Assembly: GCA_036244855.1 (NCBI GenBank)
Contig: BQKZ01000531.1
Location: 14,804 to 55,986 of the forward strand
Direction: 5' to 3'
Length of the DNA stretch: 41,183 nt
DNA from: Temnopleurus reevesii
Lineage: Eukaryota > Echinodermata > Echinoidea > Temnopleuroida > Temnopleuridae
Positions within the stretch are counted from its first letter, which is position 1. Each line of letters starts with the position of its first letter. Shown in pieces: positions 10,985 through 19,480 of the stretch. The position numbers were made by a program, and so were the translations under genes. The notes under the pieces are model-generated. The model did no database searches. It saw nothing but the letters and a program-made list of their open reading frames with translations, and was not told where the DNA came from.

Positions 10985-11541
10985 CTGGTGTGAAGGATTA
11001 AGAAATTAATTGAACAAATGTCATTACATATACACTTTACCATTCTTGCGATATATGATTATCTTTAGAAATATAGAATATACAAAATGGAATCAGAACA
11101 AAATGTTGGCTGTATATGTCGATGACGTTCAAATGAATAAATTCCAAATTCCAACCTTGGGGGAAAAAAAGGTATCAATACATGTAGAAAGATAGAGAGG
11201 GTTGGGGTTGATGAAAAACATAAACAAAAATAGAGAGAAATCTTGAAAGACGGGAGAAGAGAGAACAAGAAATGGAAAGGATAATGAAATTTGATAAGAA
11301 TTTAGGAGACAGGGATGAAGATAAAGAGAGAGGACAGACATGGTGGGTTGACTGCAGAAAAATTAAGATAGAAATGGCATATAAAGAGTGATTAAAAATT
11401 GAGAATATAACAATTATGGAGAACAAACTAGACATAATTTCTTATTTGCAAATTAAAACATATTTAGAGATATATTGCCTATTACCTATTGACTATGGTG
11501 AAAGTTTAGAAGAGAATGCAAATGTTTAGCTTTCTTCTTAC

Positions 11542-11605
11542 CACAGGTGTAGCCGCCAAGATAACCTCTTATCTTTGATCCTTGGAATTGAGGTTTGGGG
11601 TCGAG
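11542..11605 (-). CDS. Exon 4 of the unidentified gene (64 nt)
   Basis: The acceptor (aatccttcacaccag) opens directly on a codon and the donor is GTAAGA. The frame reads LDPKPQFQGSKIRGYL then GGYTC and leaves one G, which joins CC of exon 5 to make Ala. A damaged second copy of this exon with its flanks lies about 620 bp further along the same strand (10922-10984), so this exon sits in an intragenic tandem duplication of which it is the intact member. Confidence 0.65.
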
Positions 11606-11725
11606 CTGGTGTGAAGGATTAGGAAATTAATGAAAAGAGAACTGTAATTACAAATTTACTTTTTCTGTATTCATCTATCTTTGATTAATCCTAGACATCA
11701 AAGAGGGAAACCAAAAATCAACAGA

Positions 11726-11763
11726 GAGAGGGAGAGAGAGAAACGGAGAGAGAGAGAGAGAGA
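11726..11763 (+). repeat. (GA)n microsatellite
   Basis: gagagagggagagagag followed by more GA units inside the second block of the tandem duplication. Confidence 0.75.
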
Positions 11764-11929
11764 CAGGGGTGATGGAACAACTTAAGAAACAATGATGGAG
11801 AGATATCAAAAGTGACATAAATCTTGAGAGAGAAAGAGAGGGTAAGAGGAAACCCAGAAACAAAAATATGAAGTATGAAGTATTTAAAATAGTGAATAAA
11901 GACAAATAAAAGAGTGACTTTAAAGGGTG

Positions 11930-12590
11930 ATCCTTACAAGAAAAAATGAAAATGCATCAATTGGACATAATACTAAAAACAAAATTATCAATTTTAAGAA
12001 AAGACTAGACTATGCAGACAAAAGAGAAATATAAATAATATTTAGACATACATGGAGATTTATTCATAAAATACATTGTCAGCAATATAAATCAAATGGT
12101 AATATTTGGTATTTTGGAATGAAATAGAGATAGAACTGTGTTTCTTTTTCATAAAAATGACAAACAAAATGGAAGATTCCACTCTGAAATATGGTAGGGT
12201 AGATATCATTCTTTTAAGATATCATCCATGGGAGAAAACACCATTACAGGCAATTCAAGGTAATATCCAAATGAAGGAAATCAAATATTTGGTAAAACTT
12301 TTTTTTAGTATTCATTGTGATGTTTTCCATAAGAACTGAATACATGGAATTATCAAACCACCAAAATGCTAAGCCCTTTAAAATCTATAGAGCATATGCA
12401 CATTTGCGCTGTCAGACTTAATTATTTCATAAAGTATTTCAGCCCTTTTGGAATTTCCTGCTAATTAGGACTTTAGAAAGGGCAAATGCAACTTATATAT
12501 TTTCACTTTACACAAGAGAATAGAAAGAGGTGGGCTGAGCAAATTGTAAATTAGGTGTGGTGTGATTAGAGCAATAAGATATTTTGATTT
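11930..12590. other. Intron DNA, no gene seen
   Basis: AT-rich unique sequence; the 77-codon plus-strand frame at 12106-12339 has no recognisable feature. Confidence 0.4.
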
Positions 12591-12632
12591 TGCCGAATAA
12601 ATAATAATACTACTACTAATAATAATAATAAA
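12586..12632 (+). repeat. Retroelement-like 3' end with (AAT)n tail
   Basis: tttgccgaataaataataat runs into an AAT-type microsatellite. The same end occurs in reverse orientation at 13588-13620, so both look like 3' ends of one LINE- or SINE-like family. Confidence 0.4.
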
Positions 12633-12654
12633 TGCGTGCTAAACATAATTGGGC

Positions 12655-13110
12655 CTGTGGCGGATCCAGGGGCTCCATCTCCTAGGTCAGAAAGGGGAGA
12701 AATTTTCTTAATTTTTCTCCTTGCTAAACCCTGGATCTGCCAATTTGGGCTTCCATAATTTGTAATGCACCTAGTTTAATTGGAAGCAAAAGAGCCCCCC
12801 CAAAAAAAAAAAGAGCAATATGTAAAAGAAAAAAAATTGGTATTATGATTTCAGTAATTTGAAATTGTGAGGTAGGGATAGCCTTACTCTGAAAAAAGTC
12901 TGCTTCATTTTATTGGACCAGGACCGGATCCACAGGCATAGGGACAAAACGCAAAGAGCCTTTATGTTTGTTCATTATTTCTTTTCCTTGTTAATTCTTT
13001 TTTGCTTGGAATTCCACGGGTAATGTTTAGTAACAACATCTTTAACCATATATTCCATTGCCTTGCAACCCAGCTCAGTCTATAAAACCTGGATCTGCCA
13101 CTGTGGGCTT
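12655..13110. repeat. ggatccagg-type inverted-repeat elements
   Basis: Two small pairs: gtggcggatccagg with ccctggatctgcca (12657-12745), and accggatcc with acctggatctgccac (12928-13103). They look like ends of a short DNA element, perhaps two tandem copies or one split copy. Confidence 0.4.
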
Positions 13111-13129
13111 AAATACTTTGTCATGCATT

Positions 13130-13590
13130 GAGTACAATTTGAAGTAGGACACTTTCTTTAACCTTTTTTTAATCTCTTTCTTTTTTTTTCTTTTTTTATT
13201 CCTCTTTCTTCCTCCTTCCTATCTCTCTCTGTCCTTCTCTTTGATTTCAGTGGGCATATACGGCCATGTCCCTAATGGCTACATCACTTTGTGCATTATG
13301 TAGATCATGGTTTGACAGTTGCTATCCACATTCCTTCCTGTCATTTTATAATCAGCTACATTCATTAATGGTCCGTCATAAACTGGGTGGAGTCTATCGG
13401 GTCATTTCCTATTGTACCAAAGTTCAGGGAAACAATAGTGTTACGCAAATATCTAAACGGTCATAATATTACTGGGAAAGAGTGTAAGTTATCATGGGAA
13501 GTTAAAATCTGCTGGCATTCATGACTACTTTGGTTTCACAGACAGATCTAGTTTAAGAAATAGAATGATGCTGAAATAGAATTTCATACT
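13130..13590. other. Intron DNA with pyrimidine tract
   Basis: A C/T-rich tract at 13140-13240 is followed by unique sequence; the 66-codon plus-strand frame at 13266 is not recognised. Confidence 0.35.
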
Positions 13591-13830
13591 ATTATTATTA
13601 TTATCATTTATTCGGCAAATTCAAAACAAAACAATTACAGTATAAGTAAAGGATACAAAGATAAAAGAACTAGGTAAATGAATAATTAATTCAGACCAGC
13701 AGTTGGATTGAGAGGGCTGCCGGGGCATGGAAAAGACGAACTTAATCTCCATAACCCGCAGGTTTTCCATCCCAACCCTCTCAAACCGAATGCTGGTGAA
13801 GACACGTAAATACAGACATTAATATAGAAT
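13588..13830 (-). repeat. Retroelement-like repeat with (AAT)n tail, minus orientation
   Basis: attattattattatcatttattcggcaaattc is the reverse of the end seen at 12586. Then comes a GC-richer body with an internal inverted pair, ttggattgagagggctg and ccaaccctctcaaaccga. Family not identified. Confidence 0.4.
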
Positions 13831-14203
13831 ACATTAGGAATACAGTGGGTGACTTCAAGTACGGTGTGCGGTGTTGGTGTTGGTGTTGAGAGAGCAGATC
13901 GGCCCGTGAACCGAGCTCCAACACCGTTGGTCAGTTTACAGAAGCGATACGATCGCTGTATCGATCGNTCTACATGCCGATATATGAATTTTTCTAGATT
14001 GTCTCTGTCTTTGTGATATTAATCTGAAAGAAATTTGAACTTATGAATCATTTATGGAACAGTGTAGAAGGAAGTATACCATTTCCTCTTTCTATGCAGG
14101 TCTCCCAGAACTGTATATCCTGTATCAAAGGCTTACTTTATCTATCTATATCCCTCTTCCATTTTTCATTAATTCTTCTTTCAATATTTAATTTGTTATC
14201 CTT

Positions 14204-14246
14204 TCTTTCCTTCTTTCTTTCTTTCTTTCTTTCCTTCATTCTTTCT
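14204..14246 (+). repeat. (TTTC)n microsatellite
   Basis: Uninterrupted ctttctttctttctttc units. The Phe/Leu/Ser-rich frame across it is an artefact. Confidence 0.8.
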
Positions 14247-14325
14247 TATTTTTCCTTCCTGTGAACTTTCTTTGTCATATTCATACGTACATGTGAGATA
14301 ATTATGCATTTCTAAGGGGGAGGAT

Positions 14326-14496
14326 GTTAAAAAGCTGCAATTGATCGCAAATCAATTGCAAATCAATTGCAAACTGTAATGCAAATTTCCATTCGCGCAT
14401 GATATGTGCTTTTAACAAGACGCGCATAAAACAATGATTTTGATTGGCATGTTCCGAACAACTGCAACTTGCAATCAATTGCAGCTTTTAAACAAC
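14326..14496. mobile_element. caattgat-end MITE
   Basis: The left end, gttaaaaagctgcaattgat, is mirrored by gcaatcaattgcagctttta and aacaac at the right. The internal cgcgcatgatatgtgc and ttgattggcatg portions recall the copies at 4565 and 41007. It lies 134 bp from exon 3, in the intron. Confidence 0.55.
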
Positions 14497-14629
14497 AAAC
14501 CCTAAGGGAACCATTTTGTTGAAAAAGTTCTATTCTAGCTGGTAGCAAAATCTCAAACGTTAACTACAGTCAAATCATCTTAATCCCCCTCAGGGTAATT
14601 TGTCATTCTAGAATGTTATTTAAACCTAC

Positions 14630-14663
14630 CTTTATGCATTCCTTTTGAAGTTGAAACATTGAT
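14630..14663 (-). CDS. Exon 3 of the unidentified gene (34 nt)
   Basis: A small exon between a pyrimidine-rich acceptor (ttcagcatttctgttccag) and a GTAGGT donor. It is entered with one base, completing a Val codon (GT from exon 2 plus A), then reads SMFQLQKECIK and ends on a codon boundary. The phase fits on both sides. Confidence 0.6.
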
Positions 14664-14835
14664 CTGGAACAGAAATGCTGAAAGAGACAAGTGTAGATTA
14701 AAAGTATAGTTTATTATAGTCATATCAAGAGAGGATGATGAAGGATGATGAATGATGAGGAGGAGGAAGAGGAGGAGGAAGAATGATAGATATAAAATAA
14801 GGAGTTAGATCACTCCTTTATTTATGATAATAAAT

Positions 14836-15235
14836 AATAATAATGAAACATTTTTATATAGCGCCTAACACAATCATGCGAAAGCCCCTATGCGCTTTAA
14901 TAAAAAACATAGAAAAAGAGAGAGAAGTCAGAGGAACTGGGATTAGTTTATTTTTTTTAAAGAGATATGTTTTCAGGTTTCTTCTAAATTTTTCATATGG
15001 TGTAATATTTGTGAGGTAGTTTGGGAGGCTATTCCATAAGATAGATGTGGCATGTGAGAATGATCTCCCACCGTATGATTTTGTAGCCGTTTTAGGTACA
15101 GTGAACTGTGATCATTTACTAGAATGCAGTGATCTCTCAGGTTTATATTGAATGAGCAATTCTCTGAGATATATGGGTGCTAACAGATAAAGGCCAATGT
15201 AGGCTAGGGAGAGCAGTTTAAACTTGATTCTGGAT
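14836..15235 (+). repeat. Dispersed repeat, unclassified (about 400 bp)
   Basis: It starts atttttatatagcgcctaac, continues with a cctatgcgctt motif, then a conserved-looking body (gggaggctattccataaga, gatctcccaccgtatgattt). I recognise the opening as a common marine-invertebrate interspersed repeat but cannot assign a family. Confidence 0.45.
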
Positions 15236-15345
15236 TCATTTATTTATATGTATATTGATTTATCCATTCATATATTCATGAATTCATTCATTCATCTATT
15301 TATTCATTCATTTATTTAGTAATTTATCAATTCATTCATATATTA
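15236..15345 (+). repeat. (ATTC)n-like degenerate microsatellite
   Basis: Repeated attcattcatt and atttattt units over about 100 bp. Confidence 0.7.
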
Positions 15346-15451
15346 CCAGTGTAGCCCATTCAACAAAGTTTAGTCTTCCATGGGGTCCTGGAATACATTA
15401 AAATATATGTATACACCTAAAAAAACAAGGAGAAAGATGTGGATAACTTAC

Positions 15452-15562
15452 ACTTGGTTTTGAGTACCAAAGAAATTAAAATCCAAAGCCCCTGAACTTC
15501 TTGCATCTCCAGGCAGGTCCTTTCAGGCCAGAATGGTTTGTTGGTTGTCCACATCACTGAAG
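15452..15562 (-). CDS. Exon 2 of the unidentified gene, with in-frame TGA
   Basis: The 111-nt exon lies between an acceptor ending gtgaacag and a consensus GTAAGT donor. In the frame set by both neighbours it reads FSDVDNQQTILA, then TGA (15523-15525), then KDLPGDARSSGALDF and on to the donor with GT left over. The flanking protein looks genuine on both sides of the TGA, which would arise from CGA (Arg) by one C-to-T change. A second frame is open throughout the exon but would hit a stop in the next exon. A nonsense allele, pseudogene, sequencing error or recoded TGA cannot be told apart here. Confidence 0.5.
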
Positions 15563-16049
15563 CTGTTCACATAGACTCGTGAAGGAAATACTTTTAACAC
15601 ATTTGAAGGTTATGTTAGTTATTAAATGTCTCATGAGCTTTTGACAGTTCTTTGCTCAATTTCGGTAAAATCATTTGCTCATTTAAGATTATTGTTTAAT
15701 TAAATTGTGATTCCTGTGGTTGGTTGACAATAATAAAATTTCCATTTACTGAAAAATTATATTGGGCATAAAGATTGCAGCCATTTTCTAAACCAAAATG
15801 GGGAATAGTTCAATGAAGGTCGATACAAATTTACCATAATTGAGCAAATCATCACCCAATTTGAATTTTGAGCACAGAATTTCTCAAAAACTACAAAAAG
15901 TTGGCCAGGCTCATGATATATATATTAAAAAGTCAATCTCCATTTTAGGATGTCTTTTTAAAGCATGGGCCTAATCATTCACACATAATAGTAAAAAATA
16001 ATCATACTGAGGTATTTCTTCCACTGAGGTCTTATTTAACATTTCTTAC

Positions 16050-16227
16050 TTGCTGACCAACTTATATTCTATGTGCGAACAGGGTCTCTGAAAGGTTACT
16101 ATCCCTGGAGCTATGCAGTACATGCATTCACTATTACCGAGATGGGACTGGATTAGAATTTCAATAATGTTCTTCACAGCATTATGTTGTGTCAACTTTT
16201 CGGCAATCTCAGATATATCAAATTGCA
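16050..16227 (-). CDS. Exon 1 of the unidentified gene (178 nt)
   Basis: The acceptor follows ...catacctaag and the donor is GTAAGA. The frame is entered with two bases (TG) and left with two (AA). It is open for 58 codons, beginning QFDISEIAEKLTQHN and ending EYKLVS. It contains a helical-looking segment (AVKNIIEILIQSHLG) and three cysteines. The AA joins the C that starts the next exon to make Asn. The exon abuts a 179-bp tandem repeat that starts just upstream of it. An internal GTAATA could serve as an alternative donor. Function unknown. Confidence 0.6.
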
Positions 16228-16239
16228 CTTAGGTATGGT

Positions 16240-16860
16240 GATGAATGTGCAGATGTAACATTTGTTCTTGTTGAAGCAGTTGCTCAATGTTCATCTCCAG
16301 CACGTAGATCATATGACCCCCTTCCCCATTCCCTCTCTCTCTGTTTGTTTTTTCTTTTTCTGCTGCATTTGTGATATTTTCACTGAACATGAACAATCTA
16401 ACTAATAGAAATGTTTGTAAATTTTAGAAAACAATATTTTTGTTTATGTTGAAGCAGTTTCTTAAAATTCATCTCCATGATATTGTATTGCCAACTCCTT
16501 ATCCATCCAATGTTTTTTTTTAATTTTTTAAATGTATATTCTTTCAACAGGAATGATCTAAACAATAGTACAATTAAACAAATGTTTGTTGACATGAACA
16601 ATTTTAAAAAGAATGACATTTTCCTGTTGAAGCACTTTCTTAATGTTCATTTCAACTAGCTGGCTTGTATTACCTGCCCCACCCCCCCCCCNTCTCTCTC
16701 TCTCTCTCTCTCTCTTTTCCATGGCTTTTCATTTTCATTTTGCAGGAATGATTTAAGTAATATTACAATAAAAGACAAATATTTATCAACAACAAAATAT
16801 TTTGATCGATTACAGTTTAAGAATGCATTTTCATTTGACAGGCAGAATATATTTGTTTAA
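16240..16860 (+). repeat. Degenerate tandem repeat, period about 179 bp
   Basis: The block gttgaagcagttgctcaatg with ttcatctcc recurs near 16270, 16449 and 16627 (about 179 bp apart). The companion motif aatgatctaa-caatag-aca recurs with the same order. At least three units. It starts immediately upstream of exon 1. Confidence 0.6.
16679..16717 (+). repeat. C run, N and (CT)n
   Basis: A run of C is interrupted by an N and followed by about 12 CT units. Likely a sequencing stall. Confidence 0.8.
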
Positions 16861-17034
16861 AATCATAATTTTGTATTTGAATGATTCATAATGATAAAAT
16901 GTGGCAATCACCAAAATTATGAAACAAAAATTAATAACCAGTAAATCATTCGTTACAAATCAACTATGCATATTTACACCAAAATTCTTCAGCTAATTAC
17001 GAACTGGGGCAGAGGGCAAGAATTTAAACAATAC

Positions 17035-17102
17035 CTCAAAATTTATGTCCCGTCAAAATGTCTGAATCATCGTAGTCGAGACAAACACGACTTGATTTAG
17101 AC
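17035..17102 (-). CDS. Candidate upstream exon of the unidentified gene (68 nt, ends in TGA)
   Basis: Entered with one base it reads SKSSRVCLDYDDSD then ILTGHKF, then TGA, one G, and a GTATTG donor. Its phases fit both the exon candidate upstream (17154-17207) and exon 1 downstream. The last codon before the donor is a stop, and the intron to the upstream candidate would be only 51 bp, so the model is doubtful. Confidence 0.25.
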
Positions 17103-17153
17103 CTACTTTGCAAAACCTCTGCCTCTCTCTTGTGTTTACCGTCCTGTACCTAC

Positions 17154-17207
17154 CATCCCTGGGGGCCCCGTTTTATCATCTGTCCATCAGCGGGAACAGA
17201 TATTGGC
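17154..17207 (-). CDS. Candidate upstream exon of the unidentified gene (54 nt)
   Basis: A good acceptor (acatgcccatttaccag) and GTAGGT donor flank a frame reading PISVPADGQMIKRGPQG, entered with one base and left with TG. It lies in a unique, GC-richer island, so a regulatory explanation is equally possible. Confidence 0.3.
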
Positions 17208-17219
17208 CTGGTAAATGGG

Positions 17220-17790
17220 CATGTATGCATGACTTTTAGGGGACCACACCCATTTCTGGGTTAATTACATGATATCAGTGTTCCCACAGAGCTCTGAATC
17301 CACTCAGCATTCATTACAGACACGCTTCGATGTACAGTGAGTCTCAAGCAGGAGAAGACTTGAGACAAGTGTGTGAAAAGCGTGGAAGATGCAGGGTTGT
17401 GAACAGCATAGGCTAAAATGTTTTCCTGATTTTAGTTAAGAAGTGAGATATTAAAGCGACTCCTGAGCTTCTGATTAAATGAAGGTGTGTAAAGAAGAAA
17501 ATACATAGCCCCTCCCTCCTTCCTAACCCCAACTAAAAGGGAGGGGGGGGGGTGCCCCTATCTATTTTGAAGAGGGTTTCACTGTTGTGATGTATGAACT
17601 AAGTCAATTCTTGGTAGCTAACCATAGTCAAATCATCTTTTCATACTTTGGTTATACATCCATTTTATTTCCCACGTCACATTCACAAAAGAGAGAAATT
17701 AAAGAACACTTCATACAAATACATAAAATAGCATCTTGCCTATGGATCCTCCCCTCTTAAAAAAACCCCGATAAGCTGGGCCTTGTTTGT
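17220..17790. other. Unique, moderately GC-rich DNA
   Basis: No repeat seen until a G10 run near 17545. Together with 17040-17220 it is a candidate conserved regulatory island, by composition only. Confidence 0.25.
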
Positions 17791-17796
17791 GATAAA

Positions 17797-17976
17797 TCCT
17801 GGGTTGTGCTTCATAAAGCTTTTCCTGAATCTACACACAACTCTACAAATGACTGGTAACCCTTTCTCACACTCAATGATTACCCCTGGTGCTGAACTGC
17901 AAGAAAGAAATGGTCACCAGTCATTCGTAGAGCCATGCATGGATCTACGCACAGCTTTATGAAACGCCACCCTGGA
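17797..17976. mobile_element. Palindromic MITE, intact copy A (180 bp)
   Basis: The left end, cctgggttgtgcttcataaa, mirrors the right end, agctttatgaaacgccaccc plus tgg. Inner arms actggtaaccctttctcac and tggtcaccagtcattcgtag also pair. Other copies are at 27844-28014 and, split, at 1943-2577. Confidence 0.7.
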
Positions 17977-18144
17977 TTTTCTCTGCACTTTACTACTTTC
18001 CAAACTATAAAGCAAAAAAAAGAGTAAATATTTATTTTACGTTACACCCAGTCATGAAGATAAAAAGGAAGATCAACTTCACTTTCTGGAGAACAAGATA
18101 CGCCTGTAATAATATCAAAAGGAAGCCAAATAGTGAAAGTTCAC

Positions 18145-18170
18145 CTTCTGTTCTTATCTCTTTTTTTTCC
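18145..18170 (-). CDS. Candidate 26-nt micro-exon
   Basis: A strong minus-strand acceptor (cttctattgttttatctttgcag-like, pyrimidine-rich) precedes 26 nt and a GTGAAC donor. In the frame that fits the candidate at 17154-17207 it reads GKKRDKNR. The core is an A8 run, so low complexity weakens the case. Confidence 0.2.
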
Positions 18171-18463
18171 CTGCAAAGATAAAACAATAGAAGGAACTAT
18201 TACAGTTTAATAGCTGGCGCGGTGATTACTATAGCATTCAATTGTTCCTGAACTGGGTGATACTGGACTATCCCCATTACTATCGTCAATGGAAAGTAGA
18301 GCTCGGGATTGTTTTTTAACAAAGATAAAATATTATAGCAATGAAAGTTTGGGACTAAATATGGTGATATATGTTTATTTGTCTGGATTGAAAAATATTG
18401 CAGAATTTAGAAGAATGGGAGAACAAATGTTTCTATGTTAATCAACATCCATCTTTTGACTTG

Positions 18464-18735
18464 AGAAATTACCATTAAAATACGATTTAATTTCAACAAT
18501 ACATATTTTTACTTGTAGAATACCTACAGTGACTGTTTCATTAGGGATTTGTCAGTTTTCTCTTGTTTAACGGGGAATTAACCCTAGACTTTAATTAGCT
18601 ATCAGTGAATGAAAAAAAATGATGATCAAAATTGGATGATTCATTTAAAAGTTATTAATATTCAAGTGAAAACTGACAAATCCCTGCTGAAACAATCACT
18701 GTATTAAATCAAATAGTATTTTAATGGTAATTTCT
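18464..18735. mobile_element. Foldback element, 272 bp
   Basis: agaaattaccattaaaatac at 18464 is mirrored by gtattttaatggtaatttct ending at 18735. The inner arms gggatttgtcagttttc and gaaaactgacaaatccc also pair. The left arm has about 30 extra bases. Confidence 0.7.
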
Positions 18736-18739
18736 AAAT

Positions 18740-19480
18740 AATGTAAAAAAAATGGATATACACAAGGGTAGTTATTGACAGCCCAAAGTTTGCCAGAGAC
18801 TTGCTGCACATAGCAAAGCAATGTACATGTGTATGCAAACTGCATGGATTCCAAGTATTGTACTCAAATTGTTACCACCAGATATAAGAAATATCATGTA
18901 ATTAAGTTCGTCGGCATGAAACATGCATAAATTTGAATCTTATAGTAAAACCAGCCTATTAGAATACATTATGGATAACCTCTATTGTAATATGTGTGCT
19001 AATTTCTGAGTTTCTTGTCGGTCTTCCTCTACTGGATGTGGGCCAAGTGCCATGCAGGACAGTATTAATCAGTGTTTAATCCTCGATTGGGCCGCACAGG
19101 AAATCATAGTTACCAACCCAAACCCAGCACGTGGTCCTACAGATCTCAGTCACAGCTGGGACAATGCAATGGTAGATATGATAATGTATAATCATGTCAG
19201 GTGTTCAAGATATCATTTATGGCAGAGTTCACACTTAAAGCTGAAACCTTACAGCTTCAGAAACTACAACCATCCTACGGAAGATTATATGTGCAACATG
19301 AAGGCGAATTTGTACAGTCTTCCTGCCTTCTTGTAATATATGTAGACAAGGCACTTAGCTGACTTCTAACAAGTCGTCTCCTTACAGCTTTTCAACCAAA
19401 ACAAGGTGCCTTGGCATGCTGTAATTAAGGATCTCAATTCATAAAGTACCCACAAATGGGATGGATAGGAATGCTGGGCT
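18740..19480. other. Unique DNA with an open 94-codon frame
   Basis: The plus-strand frame 19052-19336 is complete from ATG to TAA but has no recognisable domain. Its stretch is GC-richer than the flanks and holds E-box-like cagctg and TAAT motifs, so a regulatory element is as likely as a gene. Confidence 0.25.
19386..19418 (-). other. Candidate 33-nt minus-strand exon
   Basis: Acceptor gatccttaattacag and donor GTAAGG flank 33 nt. One frame begins with ATG and reads MPRHLVLVEK, so it could be a start exon. Its phase does not fit the 26-nt candidate at 18145 in the frame needed further on. Weak. Confidence 0.15.

Larger units (their letters stand above)
10615..11930. repeat. Intragenic tandem duplication, about 620-bp spacing
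   Basis: Blocks starting near 10840 and 11475 share, in order: cctattgactatggtgaa-like sequence, gatgtttagctttcttct, the exon 4 region, ggtgtgaaggatta with aattaat, and then a GA-rich tract. A third partial copy of the first part lies at about 10615-10685. The exon is intact in the block at 11.5 kb and broken in the one at 10.9 kb. Confidence 0.7.
5544..16227 (-). other. Unidentified multi-exon gene (locus summary)
   Basis: Eight minus-strand exons at 16050-16227, 15452-15562, 14630-14663, 11542-11605, 8410-8479, 7398-7477, 5966-6111 and 5544-5608 have AG acceptors and GT donors, and their phases agree at all seven junctions (2-1, 2-1, 0-0, 1-2, 2-1, 1-2, 0-0). Joined, they give about 248 codons of protein-like sequence. 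I do not recognise the family; no signal peptide, membrane segment or catalytic motif is obvious. One TGA interrupts the second exon (15523-15525), so this may be a pseudogene, a null allele, or a sequence error. Neither the first nor the last exon is certain. Introns are 0.36-3.1 kb and full of repeats, as is usual for a sea urchin gene. Confidence 0.6.

Noticed and set aside
11065..11435. Several overlapping minus-strand frames rich in Ser, Leu and Phe
   Set aside because: They are the complement of a GA-rich tract; the composition explains the open frames.
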